Assembly: GCF_963674925.1 (NCBI RefSeq)
Contig: NZ_OY771647.1
Span: forward strand, 697,501-761,500
Length of the DNA stretch: 64,000 nt
Direction of reading: 5' to 3'
Origin: an uncultured Draconibacterium sp.
Lineage (GTDB): Bacteria; Bacteroidota; Bacteroidia; Bacteroidales; Prolixibacteraceae
Below, in pieces: positions 1 through 8,471 of the stretch (its first letter is position 1; each line of letters opens with the position of its first letter). A program made the translations under genes and the position numbers. Under the pieces are notes generated by a model. It saw nothing but the letters and a program-made list of their open reading frames with translations. It searched no databases and had not been told where the DNA came from.

Positions 1-1113
1 CAAAAGCAGGAGTTGGAAAAAGAATTTACCAATTGGGTAAATGCAAATGCCGACAGAAAAGCAAAATACGGAGAAGCTCTTCCTTTAATTGAAGAATCGT
101 ATGAGAATGTTGAGGCTGAAAAAGCAATGGAATTTGCCGCCGAAGCTTTGTTGCGCGGACCAGAGATTTTTATGTTTGCCTACCGCGCCAGCCAATTGGC
201 CGACCTGTTGGAAAAACCGGAAGAAAACAAAGACAAAATTGAAGCTTTTGCCGGTAGACTGGAAGAATCGCTGGATGCTTTCTACAAAGATTACGATGCT
301 GCAACCGATGAAAAAATTGTTGCTGCACTGATGAAGATTTATGCAGAAAACATTTCATCGAACTACTACCCGTCTTTCTACGCTGAAATTCAAAATAAAT
401 ACAAAGGTGATTACGCCAAGTACACCGAAAAAATGTTTAAAAAATCGATTTTCGATAACCAGGAAGAGCTAACTGCTTTCCTCGAAAATCCTTCGTTGAA
501 AACATTGAAGAAAGACATGGTATTCCAGGCAGCTGTTGATATTTTTGATATGTACCGCGCCACATCGATGAGTTTAAGAGAAGGTGACGAAAAGCTGCTA
601 AAAGGAAGAAGGTTGTTTGTAGCCGGTTTGATGGAAATGCAGCCTGACAAGAAATTCTACCCGGATGCCAACTCAACCATGCGTTTAACGTACGGAACTG
701 TAATGCCATACGATCCACGCGATGGTGTGACTTACAAATACTACACAACAACCGATGGTTACCTGGAAAAAGAAATCCCGGGCGATTACGAGTTTGACGT
801 TCCAAAACGAATGAAAGAACTGTTGTTGGACAAAGACTTTGGCGAATATGCTGATGCTGACGGAAAATTGCACACGTGTTTTATCACCGACAACGACATT
901 ACAGGCGGAAACTCCGGAAGTCCTGTTATTAACGGAAAAGGAGAGTTGATTGGTATTGCTTTCGACGGAAACTGGGAAGCCATGAGTGGCGACCTTGATT
1001 TTGAAGAAAACCTGCAACGCTGTATTAACGTCGACATCCGTTTTGTACTTTGGGTTGTTGATGTTTATGCCGGGGCTCAAAACCTGATCGATGAAATGAC
1101 AATTATTCGCTAA
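1..1113 (+). CDS. S46 family dipeptidyl-peptidase, C-terminal part (5' end outside window)
   Basis: The reading frame is open from base 1, so this is the 3' portion (about 370 residues) of a family S46 serine exopeptidase, normally about 700 residues, exported to the periplasm and removing dipeptides from oligopeptide N-termini. The nucleophile motif GNSGSPV is present near the C-terminus, followed by FDGNWEAMSGD and the typical family ending VDIRFVLWVVDVYAGAQNLI. The His and Asp of the triad lie upstream, outside the window. The residue 18 positions after the nucleophilic Ser is Gly. In characterised members Gly here goes with DPP7-type hydrophobic P1 preference and Arg with DPP11-type acidic preference, so I infer a DPP7-like specificity. 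The gene is followed by a strong intrinsic terminator. Confidence 0.93.
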   Translation, partial: QKQELEKEFTNWVNANADRKAKYGEALPLIEESYENVEAEKAMEFAAEALLRGPEIFMFAYRASQLADLLEKPEENKDKIEAFAGRLEESLDAFYKDYDAATDEKIVAALMKIYAENISSNYYPSFYAEIQNKYKGDYAKYTEKMFKKSIFDNQEELTAFLENPSLKTLKKDMVFQAAVDIFDMYRATSMSLREGDEKLLKGRRLFVAGLMEMQPDKKFYPDANSTMRLTYGTVMPYDPRDGVTYKYYTTTDGYLEKEIPGDYEFDVPKRMKELLLDKDFGEYADADGKLHTCFITDNDITGGNSGSPVINGKGELIGIAFDGNWEAMSGDLDFEENLQRCINVDIRFVLWVVDVYAGAQNLIDEMTIIR

Positions 1114-1134
1114 GCGAATTAAAGATACTCAACT

Positions 1135-1165
1135 AAAACCTCGTCAATTTTTGGCGGGGTTTTTT
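1135..1165 (+). terminator. Intrinsic terminator of the S46 peptidase gene
   Basis: An 11-bp stem (AAAACCTCGTC pairing with GGCGGGGTTTT, with G-U pairs) has a 7-nt loop and runs into six T residues. It starts 22 bases after the stop codon. Confidence 0.85.
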
Positions 1166-1219
1166 GTTGATCAGATATGATCTTATGAGTATTGAGCAAT
1201 GAGACTAATAAAAACAAAG

Positions 1220-1251
1220 TTTGTTTATTAAAAAGAATACTCACTACTTTG
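1220..1251 (+). promoter_or_regulatory. Bacteroidota-type promoter for rnhA-psd
   Basis: TTTG at 1220-1223, then 21 bases, then TACTTTG at 1245-1251. This resembles the Bacteroidota -33 TTTG and -7 TAnnTTTG elements, and predicts a start about 20 bases before the rnhA ATG. Placement is by eye. Confidence 0.4.
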
Positions 1252-1279
1252 TACTTTTAATCTCACTACTATAAATAAA

Positions 1280-1741
1280 ATGGCTCGTCCAAAAATAACA
1301 ATATACACCGATGGTGCAGCCCGCGGAAATCCGGGAAACGGAGGCTACGGAATTGTGTTGCTTTCAGGCCCTCACCGCAAAGAACTTTCGGAAGGATATA
1401 AACTAACCACCAATAACCGAATGGAGTTGCTGGCGGTAATTGTAGCTCTCGAGTCGCTGAAGATTGAGGGTAGCGATGTTACCATTTACACCGACTCGAA
1501 ATATGTTGCCGATGCCGTTGAAAAAGGCTGGGTTTTTAACTGGGTAAAGAAACGTTTCAAGGGCAAAAAAAATCCCGATCTTTGGATGCGTTTTCTCGAG
1601 ATCTACAAAAAGCATGTAGTTAAGTTTGTTTGGGTGAAAGGCCACGCCAACAACCCACTTAACGAACGTTGCGATGAGCTGGCGGTTGAAGCATCGATGA
1701 AGCCGAATCTTTTAGTTGACGAAGGTTATAAACCTGAATAA
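1280..1741 (+). CDS. rnhA: Ribonuclease HI
   Basis: RNase HI (153 residues) cleaves the RNA strand of RNA-DNA hybrids, for example at R-loops and Okazaki primers, in the cytoplasm. All catalytic residues are visible: Asp11 in YTDGAARGNPG, Glu49 in NRMEL, Asp72 in YTDSKYV, His122 in VKGHA and Asp132 in NERCDELA. The length is that of the bacterial single-domain enzyme; there is no N-terminal hybrid-binding domain. The final A of its TAA stop is the first base of the next gene's ATG, so the phosphatidylserine decarboxylase gene is translationally coupled to it. A second RNase H, type II, lies 3.4 kb away on the other strand. Confidence 0.97.
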   Translation: MARPKITIYTDGAARGNPGNGGYGIVLLSGPHRKELSEGYKLTTNNRMELLAVIVALESLKIEGSDVTIYTDSKYVADAVEKGWVFNWVKKRFKGKKNPDLWMRFLEIYKKHVVKFVWVKGHANNPLNERCDELAVEASMKPNLLVDEGYKPE

Positions 1742-2706
1742 TGAAATGTTTAAGTTTGGTACTGCTTCTTTTTACTTTTATTTCCTGCCAAAAAGAAGTT
1801 GAGCCGGATAACAAAATGGAAACCATAAAATATATAGAAAGAGCAAATGGGGAACTTAAAACCGAGAATGTTCCCAGCGATGGAATGCTGAAATGGCTGT
1901 ATTCATCGGCAACAGGGAAAGCTGCCCTGCATTTGTTGTTTAAACGTAAAATTGTTTCGGCAATTGGAGGTTGGTACATGAACACGCCTTACTCTGCACG
2001 GCGAATTGACGATTTTGTTAACGAGCATCATATCGATAAAAATGAATTTGAAATCGAAGACCTGGCAAAATTCAAATCATTTAACGATTTCTTTTACCGG
2101 AAATTAAAACCCAGTGCAAGAAAGATCGGTAATCAGTTGGTTTCTCCTGCCGATGGCAAGATCCTGGTTTTCCCGACATTAAACGATGTCGCTAACTTTT
2201 TTGTAAAAGGTTCAGAATTTACCATGCAAAATTTTCTACGCGATAAAAAGCTGGCCTCGAAATATAACGACGGAGCCATGGCTATAATTCGCCTTGCACC
2301 ACCCGATTACCACCGCTATCATTTCCCTGCATCGGGAATAGCTTCCGAATCGGTTAAAATTAACGGGCACTACTTTTCGGTTTCGCCGTTGGCCTTACAA
2401 AAAAGCCTGAAAATTTTCTGCGAGAACAAACGCGAGCACTGCACACTTTCAACTGAAGATTACGGAGATATTTTGATTATTGATGTGGGTGCCACTATGG
2501 TTGGAAGTATTATTCAAACTTACGAGGCAAATAGCAAAGTAAACAAAGGAGATGAAAAAGGCTATTTTGCTTTTGGCGGATCTACATTGGTTTTGCTGTT
2601 TGAAAAAGGAAAAATTTCGTTTGATGCCGATTTGATAGAAAACACAAAAAAAGGGATGGAAACCACGGTTAAAATGGGTGAAGATATTGCTGTTGCTTTA
2701 AATTAG
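1741..2706 (+). CDS. psd: Phosphatidylserine decarboxylase, with an odd lipoprotein-like N-terminus
   Basis: This is a pyruvoyl-dependent decarboxylase converting phosphatidylserine to phosphatidylethanolamine at the inner membrane. Motifs seen: SPADGK at 135-140, DYHRYH at 189-194 and FGGST at 278-282, where the proenzyme would cleave itself and Ser281 become the pyruvoyl group. FGGST replaces the LGST of classical short forms and resembles the longer clostridial or eukaryote-like type. The first 25 residues are unusual: MKCLSLVLLLFTFISC reads as a lipoprotein signal with a lipobox Cys16, ahead of Met26 (METIKYIERA, base 1816), which aligns better with the usual family start. I keep the long form because its ATG overlaps the rnhA stop. 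If used, the enzyme would be exported and lipidated, which is not expected for a cytosol-facing enzyme. Confidence 0.92.
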   Translation: MKCLSLVLLLFTFISCQKEVEPDNKMETIKYIERANGELKTENVPSDGMLKWLYSSATGKAALHLLFKRKIVSAIGGWYMNTPYSARRIDDFVNEHHIDKNEFEIEDLAKFKSFNDFFYRKLKPSARKIGNQLVSPADGKILVFPTLNDVANFFVKGSEFTMQNFLRDKKLASKYNDGAMAIIRLAPPDYHRYHFPASGIASESVKINGHYFSVSPLALQKSLKIFCENKREHCTLSTEDYGDILIIDVGATMVGSIIQTYEANSKVNKGDEKGYFAFGGSTLVLLFEKGKISFDADLIENTKKGMETTVKMGEDIAVALN

Positions 2707-2736
2707 TGATAGCATGACTATGAGTCATACTATCAC
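2706..2736. repeat. 31-bp palindromic element, copy 1
   Basis: GTGATAGCATGACT and AGTCATACTATCAC form a near-perfect 14-bp stem around a 3-base centre. The element starts on the last base of the psd stop codon and sits between two convergent genes, so it can fold in both transcripts. A second copy is at 5081-5111. Confidence 0.85.
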
Positions 2737-2758
2737 CTGCTTGAAATGTCTTTTGTTT

Positions 2759-3784
2759 TTAAAATGCCACCGACAACCGAATTCCCGGATATACATTTTT
2801 AAAGAAGTCGTTAAAGTATAGTTCAGGTTTGACCGTAAAGGTATCGTTGATCTTTTTATTGACCGATACTCTAAATGTGTTATCCTTAAAAAAGTCGTTG
2901 TTCCGTTTCACCAGGTAACCCACTGAAAAACCGTACCATTTGTCCTGCCCCGTAACATCCGAGAAATTGTGTTCCCAGGCCAGCGAAACAAAGTGGTTAA
3001 GTTCAAAAAACTTGTTGTCGTTCGATTCCGAAAAATCATACATCATGTTGTAATCAACAGCGTATAGATTTTTGAATACTCCTTTTTTACTAAACGACAC
3101 TCCCAATCTAAAATTAATATCAGAAACAAAAGTATTTTTGATCCATCCCGACCCAATTCCTCCTGAAATGATGAGCATATCAAGATTTTTGTTGTTGTTT
3201 TGATACTTAGCTTTCACTTCATCATCGCGCAAATCGAGCCAGGCAATAATCCCTTTCTTGTATTTCTCGCCAAATTCCTTTTTCAAAAAATCCTCGCTTT
3301 GCTGCGTCTTCTTTTCAAATTCATCGGAGAGGAAAAAATCAAGATCATCCAGATCGTCGACAAAGATTTTCATTTCCATGGCACGATACGAAAAGTAAAT
3401 ACAGTAACGGCCAAAGTCCTTTTCAAAAGTGGTTCCATCGTCGAAAACAACCAGGCTTTTGGTGTTCCGTTTGCTACGCGACAGTTCGATCTCTTTGAAA
3501 TTCCACTCCCACATATCTTCGCCCTGATCGCGAAATTCAATGGTAATCATTTCATCATCGGCTGGCGGAACTACGGTCATTTCTGCAAGTACTTTCTGAA
3601 TCTGCTCCACCCTGCCCTGCATACTCATTTTGTGTGGTGTTTTATTCAGCGCATTGGTACTGGCAACTTCCACCAACATCTTATCAAATTTGTAGCGAAC
3701 GGTGTCAGCTTTAAAATACCCGTCTATTGCTGACGCTGAAAAGGTTAGGCTTACAAAGAGTAAAATTGAAATAATTGTTTTCAT
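2759..3784 (-). CDS. Exported protein with a probable outer-membrane beta-barrel end
   Basis: I do not recognise a named family. The 341-residue product starts with a clear signal peptide, MKTIISILLFVSLTFSASA, with cleavage expected before IDGYF. The middle part is acidic (DDLDDLDFFL). The C-terminal half alternates hydrophobic and polar residues in strand-like blocks and ends PGIRLSVAF; a terminal Phe is typical of outer-membrane beta-barrels. It is the third gene of a unit with the ECF sigma factor and a membrane coiled-coil protein, 14 bases after the latter, so it may be sensed by or controlled through that pair. A small barrel with a periplasmic N-terminal domain is the most I can infer. 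Confidence 0.75.
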   Translation of the reverse strand: MKTIISILLFVSLTFSASAIDGYFKADTVRYKFDKMLVEVASTNALNKTPHKMSMQGRVEQIQKVLAEMTVVPPADDEMITIEFRDQGEDMWEWNFKEIELSRSKRNTKSLVVFDDGTTFEKDFGRYCIYFSYRAMEMKIFVDDLDDLDFFLSDEFEKKTQQSEDFLKKEFGEKYKKGIIAWLDLRDDEVKAKYQNNNKNLDMLIISGGIGSGWIKNTFVSDINFRLGVSFSKKGVFKNLYAVDYNMMYDFSESNDNKFFELNHFVSLAWEHNFSDVTGQDKWYGFSVGYLVKRNNDFFKDNTFRVSVNKKINDTFTVKPELYFNDFFKNVYPGIRLSVAF

Positions 3785-3798
3785 GGCTTATTTGTTTA

Positions 3799-4479
3799 TC
3801 ATTTTTTGAATATCGTACTGTTCAGGTTATTTCGGTTCTCGATAAAGTTTTTCTGAAATACTTTCATTTCCATTTCCGGCGACTTAAGCGATGGTTTTTG
3901 ATGAGGCCCCAGTTCCACACGTTCGCTTTTTAACTCAAAAGGATTTGCAGCTTGAGCAGACCCTACTCTTTCCGTTTCTGCCTGATTTTTTAAAGCAAGC
4001 AGTTCTTCATTCAGTGTATCTATTTCTGCTTTATAGGCTGCATTTTTGGTTTGTAACGTTTGCAGTGAATCCATAGCCTTCTGATAGTTTTGCTGCCATT
4101 TAATAGTTTCATCAGGAACATTGCTTTCAACCACCCTGTCGCGGTAAACCACTTTTTCCTTTTCAACCACCTGCACTTCGGTTCTAACTTGTGTTGGCAA
4201 GGTTTGCAAAGAATCGATCAAAACTTGTAATCGATTGATCTCGTGGTTTGCTGTTTCCATTTCGGCATATTGTTTTGCCCGGATATTTAACGACGCAACA
4301 ACGCCCAGCGTAAGCAATAGTCCCAGAAAAACCGCAGCAATTCTCCAGAAAGCAGCCACTCCTTTTCTTCCGTGCAATTCGGAATCGAGCCGATCCCACA
4401 TTTGCTCTTTTCCTGCGAATGACGTTTTCTGATCATTCGAATCAAAGGCAGTTTTTATTCTATGTTCCAGCTTGTCCAT
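3799..4479 (-). CDS. Membrane-anchored coiled-coil protein, candidate anti-sigma factor
   Basis: The start is taken at MDKLEHRIKTAF (base 4479); a longer frame would only add codons lying over the sigma-factor gene. About 40 cytoplasmic N-terminal residues precede one membrane segment (AAFWRIAAVFLGLLLTLGVVA). A long periplasmic coiled-coil follows, rich in heptad-like LQVLIDSLQ, QTLQTKNAAYKAEIDTLNEELLAL, and a polar tail. Its start overlaps the sigma-factor stop by 20 bases, so the two are translationally coupled. This order and topology fit an anti-sigma factor that holds the sigma factor with its N-terminus and senses the envelope with its C-terminus. I see no classical zinc-binding anti-sigma motif, so the role is inferred from context. 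Confidence 0.75.
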   Translation of the reverse strand: MDKLEHRIKTAFDSNDQKTSFAGKEQMWDRLDSELHGRKGVAAFWRIAAVFLGLLLTLGVVASLNIRAKQYAEMETANHEINRLQVLIDSLQTLPTQVRTEVQVVEKEKVVYRDRVVESNVPDETIKWQQNYQKAMDSLQTLQTKNAAYKAEIDTLNEELLALKNQAETERVGSAQAANPFELKSERVELGPHQKPSLKSPEMEMKVFQKNFIENRNNLNSTIFKK

Positions 4480-5017
4480 AATCCTGTGCGAGTTTTTTTT
4501 GTAAAAATTTACGTGCTTTAAAAAATTGCGACCGCGATGTGCTTTCCGAAATTCCCAACACTTCGGCAATCTCTTTGTGCGCATAACCATCAACAGCATT
4601 CATTAAAAACACGGTTCGGTATCCTTCCGGCAATTTATTTACCAGGTCAATCAGCGCTCCGTCATCCATCTCCTCCATCCAACTTGCTTCATGACGTTCT
4701 TCGTCCAGCGTTTCCACTTTGTAAAGTGTGCTTAGTTCTTTTCGCCTGTCCATCAGCGTTTGGTTAATAACAATGCGGGAAAGCCAGCCCACCAGCGCAG
4801 CCTCGTTGATGTATTCAAACTCAGGCAACTTGGTGTAAATCTTCATAAAAGCCTGAAAAAGTGCATCTTCTGCCAATTCTTCATTAACAGCATAACGCCG
4901 GGCAATGGCAAACAGGCGGTCGACATATTTATCGAACAGCAGCTTCTGAGCTCGTCGGTCGCCCTTTTTTACTTTATGAATTAGTTTTTCGAGTTGCACT
5001 TCTTTGTTTGCTTTCAC
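4460..5017 (-). CDS. ECF-type RNA polymerase sigma factor (sigma-70 family)
   Basis: This 185-residue alternative sigma factor directs RNA polymerase to a stress or envelope regulon. Region 2 is seen as ARRYAVNEELAEDALFQAF followed by LVGWLSRIVINQTLMDRRKE. Region 4 is LPEGYRTVFLMNAVDGYAHKEIAEVLGISESTSRSQFFKARKFL, a helix-turn-helix for the -35/-33 element. There is no long inter-region domain, as expected for ECF factors. The start codon is GTG at 5017 (MKANKEV); no ATG is available upstream in frame. It heads a three-gene unit with the coiled-coil membrane protein and the exported protein, and may autoregulate that unit, though I cannot identify its promoter. Confidence 0.93.
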   Translation of the reverse strand: MKANKEVQLEKLIHKVKKGDRRAQKLLFDKYVDRLFAIARRYAVNEELAEDALFQAFMKIYTKLPEFEYINEAALVGWLSRIVINQTLMDRRKELSTLYKVETLDEERHEASWMEEMDDGALIDLVNKLPEGYRTVFLMNAVDGYAHKEIAEVLGISESTSRSQFFKARKFLQKKLAQDYGQAGT

Positions 5018-5080
5018 TTTTAAAATGCAAGGGATATCAAAAACGTTGCCTGAGGGTTAAAATATTTTTCGAAATTGGAG

Positions 5081-5111
5081 TGATAGTATGACTCTGAGTC
5101 CTACTATCACT
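5081..5111. repeat. 31-bp palindromic element, copy 2
   Basis: Same element as at 2706-2736: GTGATAGTATGACTC against GAGTCCTACTATCAC with one mismatch. It lies 32 bases past the rnhB stop, so again in a 3' untranslated position. Confidence 0.85.
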
Positions 5112-5142
5112 AGCGTGAACGAAGCCTAAGTCTTGCAATCGA

Positions 5143-5754
5143 TTAAAATTCAATCGCAAGCTGTTCATCCAACAAACGAAACGACATACGGTGGTACTTG
5201 CACGGACCGTGCTCTTTAATTGCCGCCCGGTGTTTTTTTGTTGGGTAACCTTTGTTTTTGTGCCAGTCGTAATACGGAAACTCCTGATGGATTTCTGCCA
5301 TATAATCATCGCGGTAGGTTTTGGCCAGAATCGATGCGGCGGCAATAGAATAAAATCGTCCGTCGCCTTTTATCATGCATGTGTAGGGGATCTTGCCTTT
5401 CGTTCTGAATCGGTTCCCGTCAATCAGCAAATGTTCGGGTACAGTGGTAAGCTTTTCAACGGCCCTGTTCATCGCCAGAAACGAAGCATTTAAAATATTT
5501 ACCTCATCAATTTCCTTATTATCAACAGCAACCACAGCCCACGCCAGGGCTTGCTCTTCAACCAGCGGACGCAACTGATAACGTTGTTTTTCGCTTAGTT
5601 TTTTGGAGTCGTTCAGCAGCTCATTCTCAAAGTTGGACGGAAGAATTACCGCAGCGGCAAATACCGGCCCTGCCAGACAGCCTCTACCTGCCTCATCGCA
5701 ACCGGCTTCAATTATATTCTCGTTGTAAAAAGGAAGTAGTTTTTGTTTATTCAT
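5143..5754 (-). CDS. rnhB: Ribonuclease HII
   Basis: RNase HII (203 residues) removes misincorporated ribonucleotides and RNA-DNA hybrids. Catalytic carboxylates are visible: Asp20-Glu21 in CDEAGRG, Asp112 in LLIDGNRF and the Asp149/150 pair in ILAKTYRDDYM. The conserved NDSKKLSEKQR and HKNKGYPTKKH segments are also present, and length and ending fit the family. The gene reads toward the sigma-factor unit, with the second palindromic element and about 125 bases between them, so it is probably a separate transcript. Confidence 0.97.
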   Translation of the reverse strand: MNKQKLLPFYNENIIEAGCDEAGRGCLAGPVFAAAVILPSNFENELLNDSKKLSEKQRYQLRPLVEEQALAWAVVAVDNKEIDEVNILNASFLAMNRAVEKLTTVPEHLLIDGNRFRTKGKIPYTCMIKGDGRFYSIAAASILAKTYRDDYMAEIHQEFPYYDWHKNKGYPTKKHRAAIKEHGPCKYHRMSFRLLDEQLAIEF

Positions 5755-5800
5755 TTAAAACGGGCAAATTGTAAAACTGAAAACTGTGACTGCAAACTGC

Positions 5801-6925
5801 TCACTGGAGCGATTTCTCCACACTCATCCAAAGCAGTCGCGCTGTTTCGTCCCAGCTAAATTTATTTTTCTGTTGAAAACCTTTTTCCACCAGCTTGGTG
5901 CGCAAATCAGGATCTTCGTGCAACTTAATCATTGCATCGGTTATCTGATCGATTTTTAACGGATCGGCATAAAGTACAGCATTGCCGCCAACCTCCGGAA
6001 TAGAAGTTGTATTTGAGCAAATCACCGGTACACCGGCACTCATTGCCTCAACCACCGGAATTCCAAAACCTTCGAAAAACGGAACAAAAGTAAGTGCCTT
6101 TGCGGCTCCAAAAATATCGTGCAAATCGGCCGTTGTAACCCGCCCCGTAAACACTACATCATCTTTGTGACGCATATTTTCGTAGGTTTCAAAAATATCT
6201 CCTGTTTTATGCATTTCGCCGCCTACGATTACCAGCTTTGTAGTATTGTTAACCACACTTTTAAACGCATCGAAAGCTTTTAACAAGCCACAAACATTCT
6301 TACGCGGATGTAAGGCTCCAACAAACAGAAAATATTCTGCACCATCTGTAAACATGGACCGTACCTCCATTTTCTCTTCTTCAGAAATGGGCTCAAAAAT
6401 CTGGTTTATTCCGTCGTAAACCACATCAATTTTGTCGTAGTCGACTTTAAACGACCGGGTAATATCTTCTTTTGAATAAAACGATACTGTGGCAATCCGT
6501 TTAGCCAGGCGGGCAAATCTCGGAAAATAATGATTGTAATATTTACCTTTTAGCCAGGGAAGATCATCGGGACGATGCACAAAGTTAATGTCGTGAATAA
6601 CACCCAACTGTGGCACTTTAGTACGTTGCGAAAGATAGCCGTCGGGTGAAAGAAAAAGATCAGCTTTGTATTTTTTCAGAATTCCTGGTATCAGGAATTC
6701 AAACCAAAGATACCATAAAACCGGGTGACGTGTTGGCGGCCCAACAACTACCGGAGTAACATTTTCTGCAAAAATATAATCTTCGCTGTATGGTCTGTCG
6801 AAAATAAAAATAAACTCATGCTCCGGATGATTGATCGTCATCCGTTTTAGCGTTTCATAAGTAAACCAGCCTATTCCCTCAAGCTTCCCCTTTATCAATA
6901 AACGAGTATTTACGGCAATAACCAT
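5801..6925 (-). CDS. Glycosyltransferase family 4 (GT-B fold)
   Basis: A retaining glycosyltransferase of about 374 residues. The start is taken at MVIAVNTRLLIKGKLEGIGW (base 6925) because this is the usual beginning of the N-terminal Rossmann domain; ten more codons are open upstream. The C-terminal sugar-nucleotide domain shows FVGALHPRKNV, then VPFFEGFGIPVVEAMSAGVPV with the two Glu of the EX7E motif, then SNTTSIPEVGGNAVLYADP. The enzyme would act at the cytoplasmic face of the inner membrane on a polysaccharide or glycolipid. It is divergent from the flippase gene (98-base gap), which supports a shared role in exopolysaccharide or O-antigen-like glycan assembly. Donor and acceptor cannot be told from sequence. 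Confidence 0.92.
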   Translation of the reverse strand: MVIAVNTRLLIKGKLEGIGWFTYETLKRMTINHPEHEFIFIFDRPYSEDYIFAENVTPVVVGPPTRHPVLWYLWFEFLIPGILKKYKADLFLSPDGYLSQRTKVPQLGVIHDINFVHRPDDLPWLKGKYYNHYFPRFARLAKRIATVSFYSKEDITRSFKVDYDKIDVVYDGINQIFEPISEEEKMEVRSMFTDGAEYFLFVGALHPRKNVCGLLKAFDAFKSVVNNTTKLVIVGGEMHKTGDIFETYENMRHKDDVVFTGRVTTADLHDIFGAAKALTFVPFFEGFGIPVVEAMSAGVPVICSNTTSIPEVGGNAVLYADPLKIDQITDAMIKLHEDPDLRTKLVEKGFQQKNKFSWDETARLLWMSVEKSLQ

Positions 6926-7022
6926 AAGTGCTGTCGATTTTTCGTAAATGTACAAAGTCTGTTCAAATATTTGTTACTTTTAAGTATTCAAATTCTAGAT
7001 ACAATTCAAGAAACACGGTGTT

Positions 7023-8471
7023 TTGAAACGCAAATTTGTAACCAACCTGATATTATTACTTTTCCTGAATCTGCTGATAAAACCTATCTGGATTTTTGGT
7101 ATCGACAGGACGGTGCAAAACACGGTTGGCGACGAGACTTTTGGTCTGTATTTCGCGTTGTTCAACTTCTCGATATTGCTTAATATATTACTCGACGTTG
7201 GGATTACCAACTATAACAACCGCAACATTGCCCAGCATAACTTTTTGTTGCCAAAACACCTTTCCAATATCATTGGGTTGAAATTTATACTGGCTATTGT
7301 TTATGCCCTGTTCAGTTTAGGAATTGCAGCCATTATCGGGTACAATAACATTCAGCTCCACCTGCTTTTCTTTTTAATTTTTAACCAATTCCTGATTTCT
7401 TTCACGCTTTATCTTAGGTCCAACCTCAGCGCTTTGCATCTATTCCGCACCGATAGTTTAATATCGGTTTTAGACCGAAGTATTATGCTGGTTTTATGTA
7501 GCATTCTACTTTTTACTTCGTGGACAAACATCCAATTCTCAATCAGTTGGTATGTTTACGTTCAGACCATTGCATATGTGCTGACAGCTATAACGACTTT
7601 TGTTGTAGTGCTGGCAAAATCGGGGCGAATAAAAGTGCGATTTGATCTTACTTTCTTTCGGGTATTTCTGCGGAAATCATATCCTTATGCACTACTTATT
7701 TTGCTGATGTCGTTTTACAACCGAATTGACTCTGTCATGCTGGAGCGCCTGCTCCCTAATCCCATTGGTAAAGAGCAAGCCGGTATTTATGCTCACTCGT
7801 TTCGTTTGCTGGATGCCGTATCGATGTTTGGTTTGCTATTTGCCGGATTGCTGTTACCTATTTTTGCAAGAATGATCAAACAAAAGGAGCATGTCAGGCA
7901 GATGGTAAAACTTTCCTTTACGCTGTTAATCGTTCCGGCAATTATTATTGCAGTCTCGAGTATCTTCTACGATAACGAGATTATGGCCGCGCTATACACT
8001 TCAAGTACTGAGCATTCTTCAGGCATTTTGGGAATTCTTATGACCGGGTTTATTGGCGTTGCCTGTACCTATATTTTTGGCACTTTATTAACCGCCAACG
8101 GCAGCATGAAACAGCTAAATATTATGGCCTTTTGCGGAATGGTGTTGAATATAGTGCTCAACCTGGTGCTCATTCCTCGTTTCATGGCCTATGGTTCAGC
8201 TTATGCAAGTTTATCTACCCAGTTGTTTACCGGATTTACCCAGGTAGGCCTTGCCCTTTTCATTTTTAAGATAAAACCCCAAATTTCTTATATCTTCCAA
8301 TTAGCTCTTTTTACCGGATCAGTGATAGTTGTCGGACTTGTTTCGAAACAAATCGGCCAATGGTTTTACGGCTACCTCGCAATGTTGGCCGGCTCGGTAA
8401 TTCTGGCGGTATTGTTCAGGCTTTTTAACTTAAAAGATCTATATCAGATCATTCGTTATGAAAAGGAATAA
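7023..8471 (+). CDS. Polysaccharide flippase (Wzx/MATE-like)
   Basis: A 482-residue integral membrane protein with about 12-14 hydrophobic segments, belonging to the polysaccharide biosynthesis / oligosaccharide flippase group of the MOP superfamily. The N-terminal block (GIDRTVQNTVGDETFGLYFALFNFS) and the central conserved part (YNRIDSVMLERL, then GIYAHSFRLLDA) are characteristic. It would flip lipid-linked glycans across the inner membrane. The start is TTG at 7023: an in-frame stop lies at 6996-6998 and no ATG or GTG occurs between. The last 14 bases overlap the next gene, so the two are coupled. With the divergent GT4 gene this looks like a small glycan-export island. Confidence 0.9.
   Translation: MKRKFVTNLILLLFLNLLIKPIWIFGIDRTVQNTVGDETFGLYFALFNFSILLNILLDVGITNYNNRNIAQHNFLLPKHLSNIIGLKFILAIVYALFSLGIAAIIGYNNIQLHLLFFLIFNQFLISFTLYLRSNLSALHLFRTDSLISVLDRSIMLVLCSILLFTSWTNIQFSISWYVYVQTIAYVLTAITTFVVVLAKSGRIKVRFDLTFFRVFLRKSYPYALLILLMSFYNRIDSVMLERLLPNPIGKEQAGIYAHSFRLLDAVSMFGLLFAGLLLPIFARMIKQKEHVRQMVKLSFTLLIVPAIIIAVSSIFYDNEIMAALYTSSTEHSSGILGILMTGFIGVACTYIFGTLLTANGSMKQLNIMAFCGMVLNIVLNLVLIPRFMAYGSAYASLSTQLFTGFTQVGLALFIFKIKPQISYIFQLALFTGSVIVVGLVSKQIGQWFYGYLAMLAGSVILAVLFRLFNLKDLYQIIRYEKE

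Noticed and set aside
5037..5345. 102-codon minus-strand frame beside rnhB
   Set aside because: Overlaps the 3' half of rnhB in another frame and the 31-bp palindrome; no independent support.
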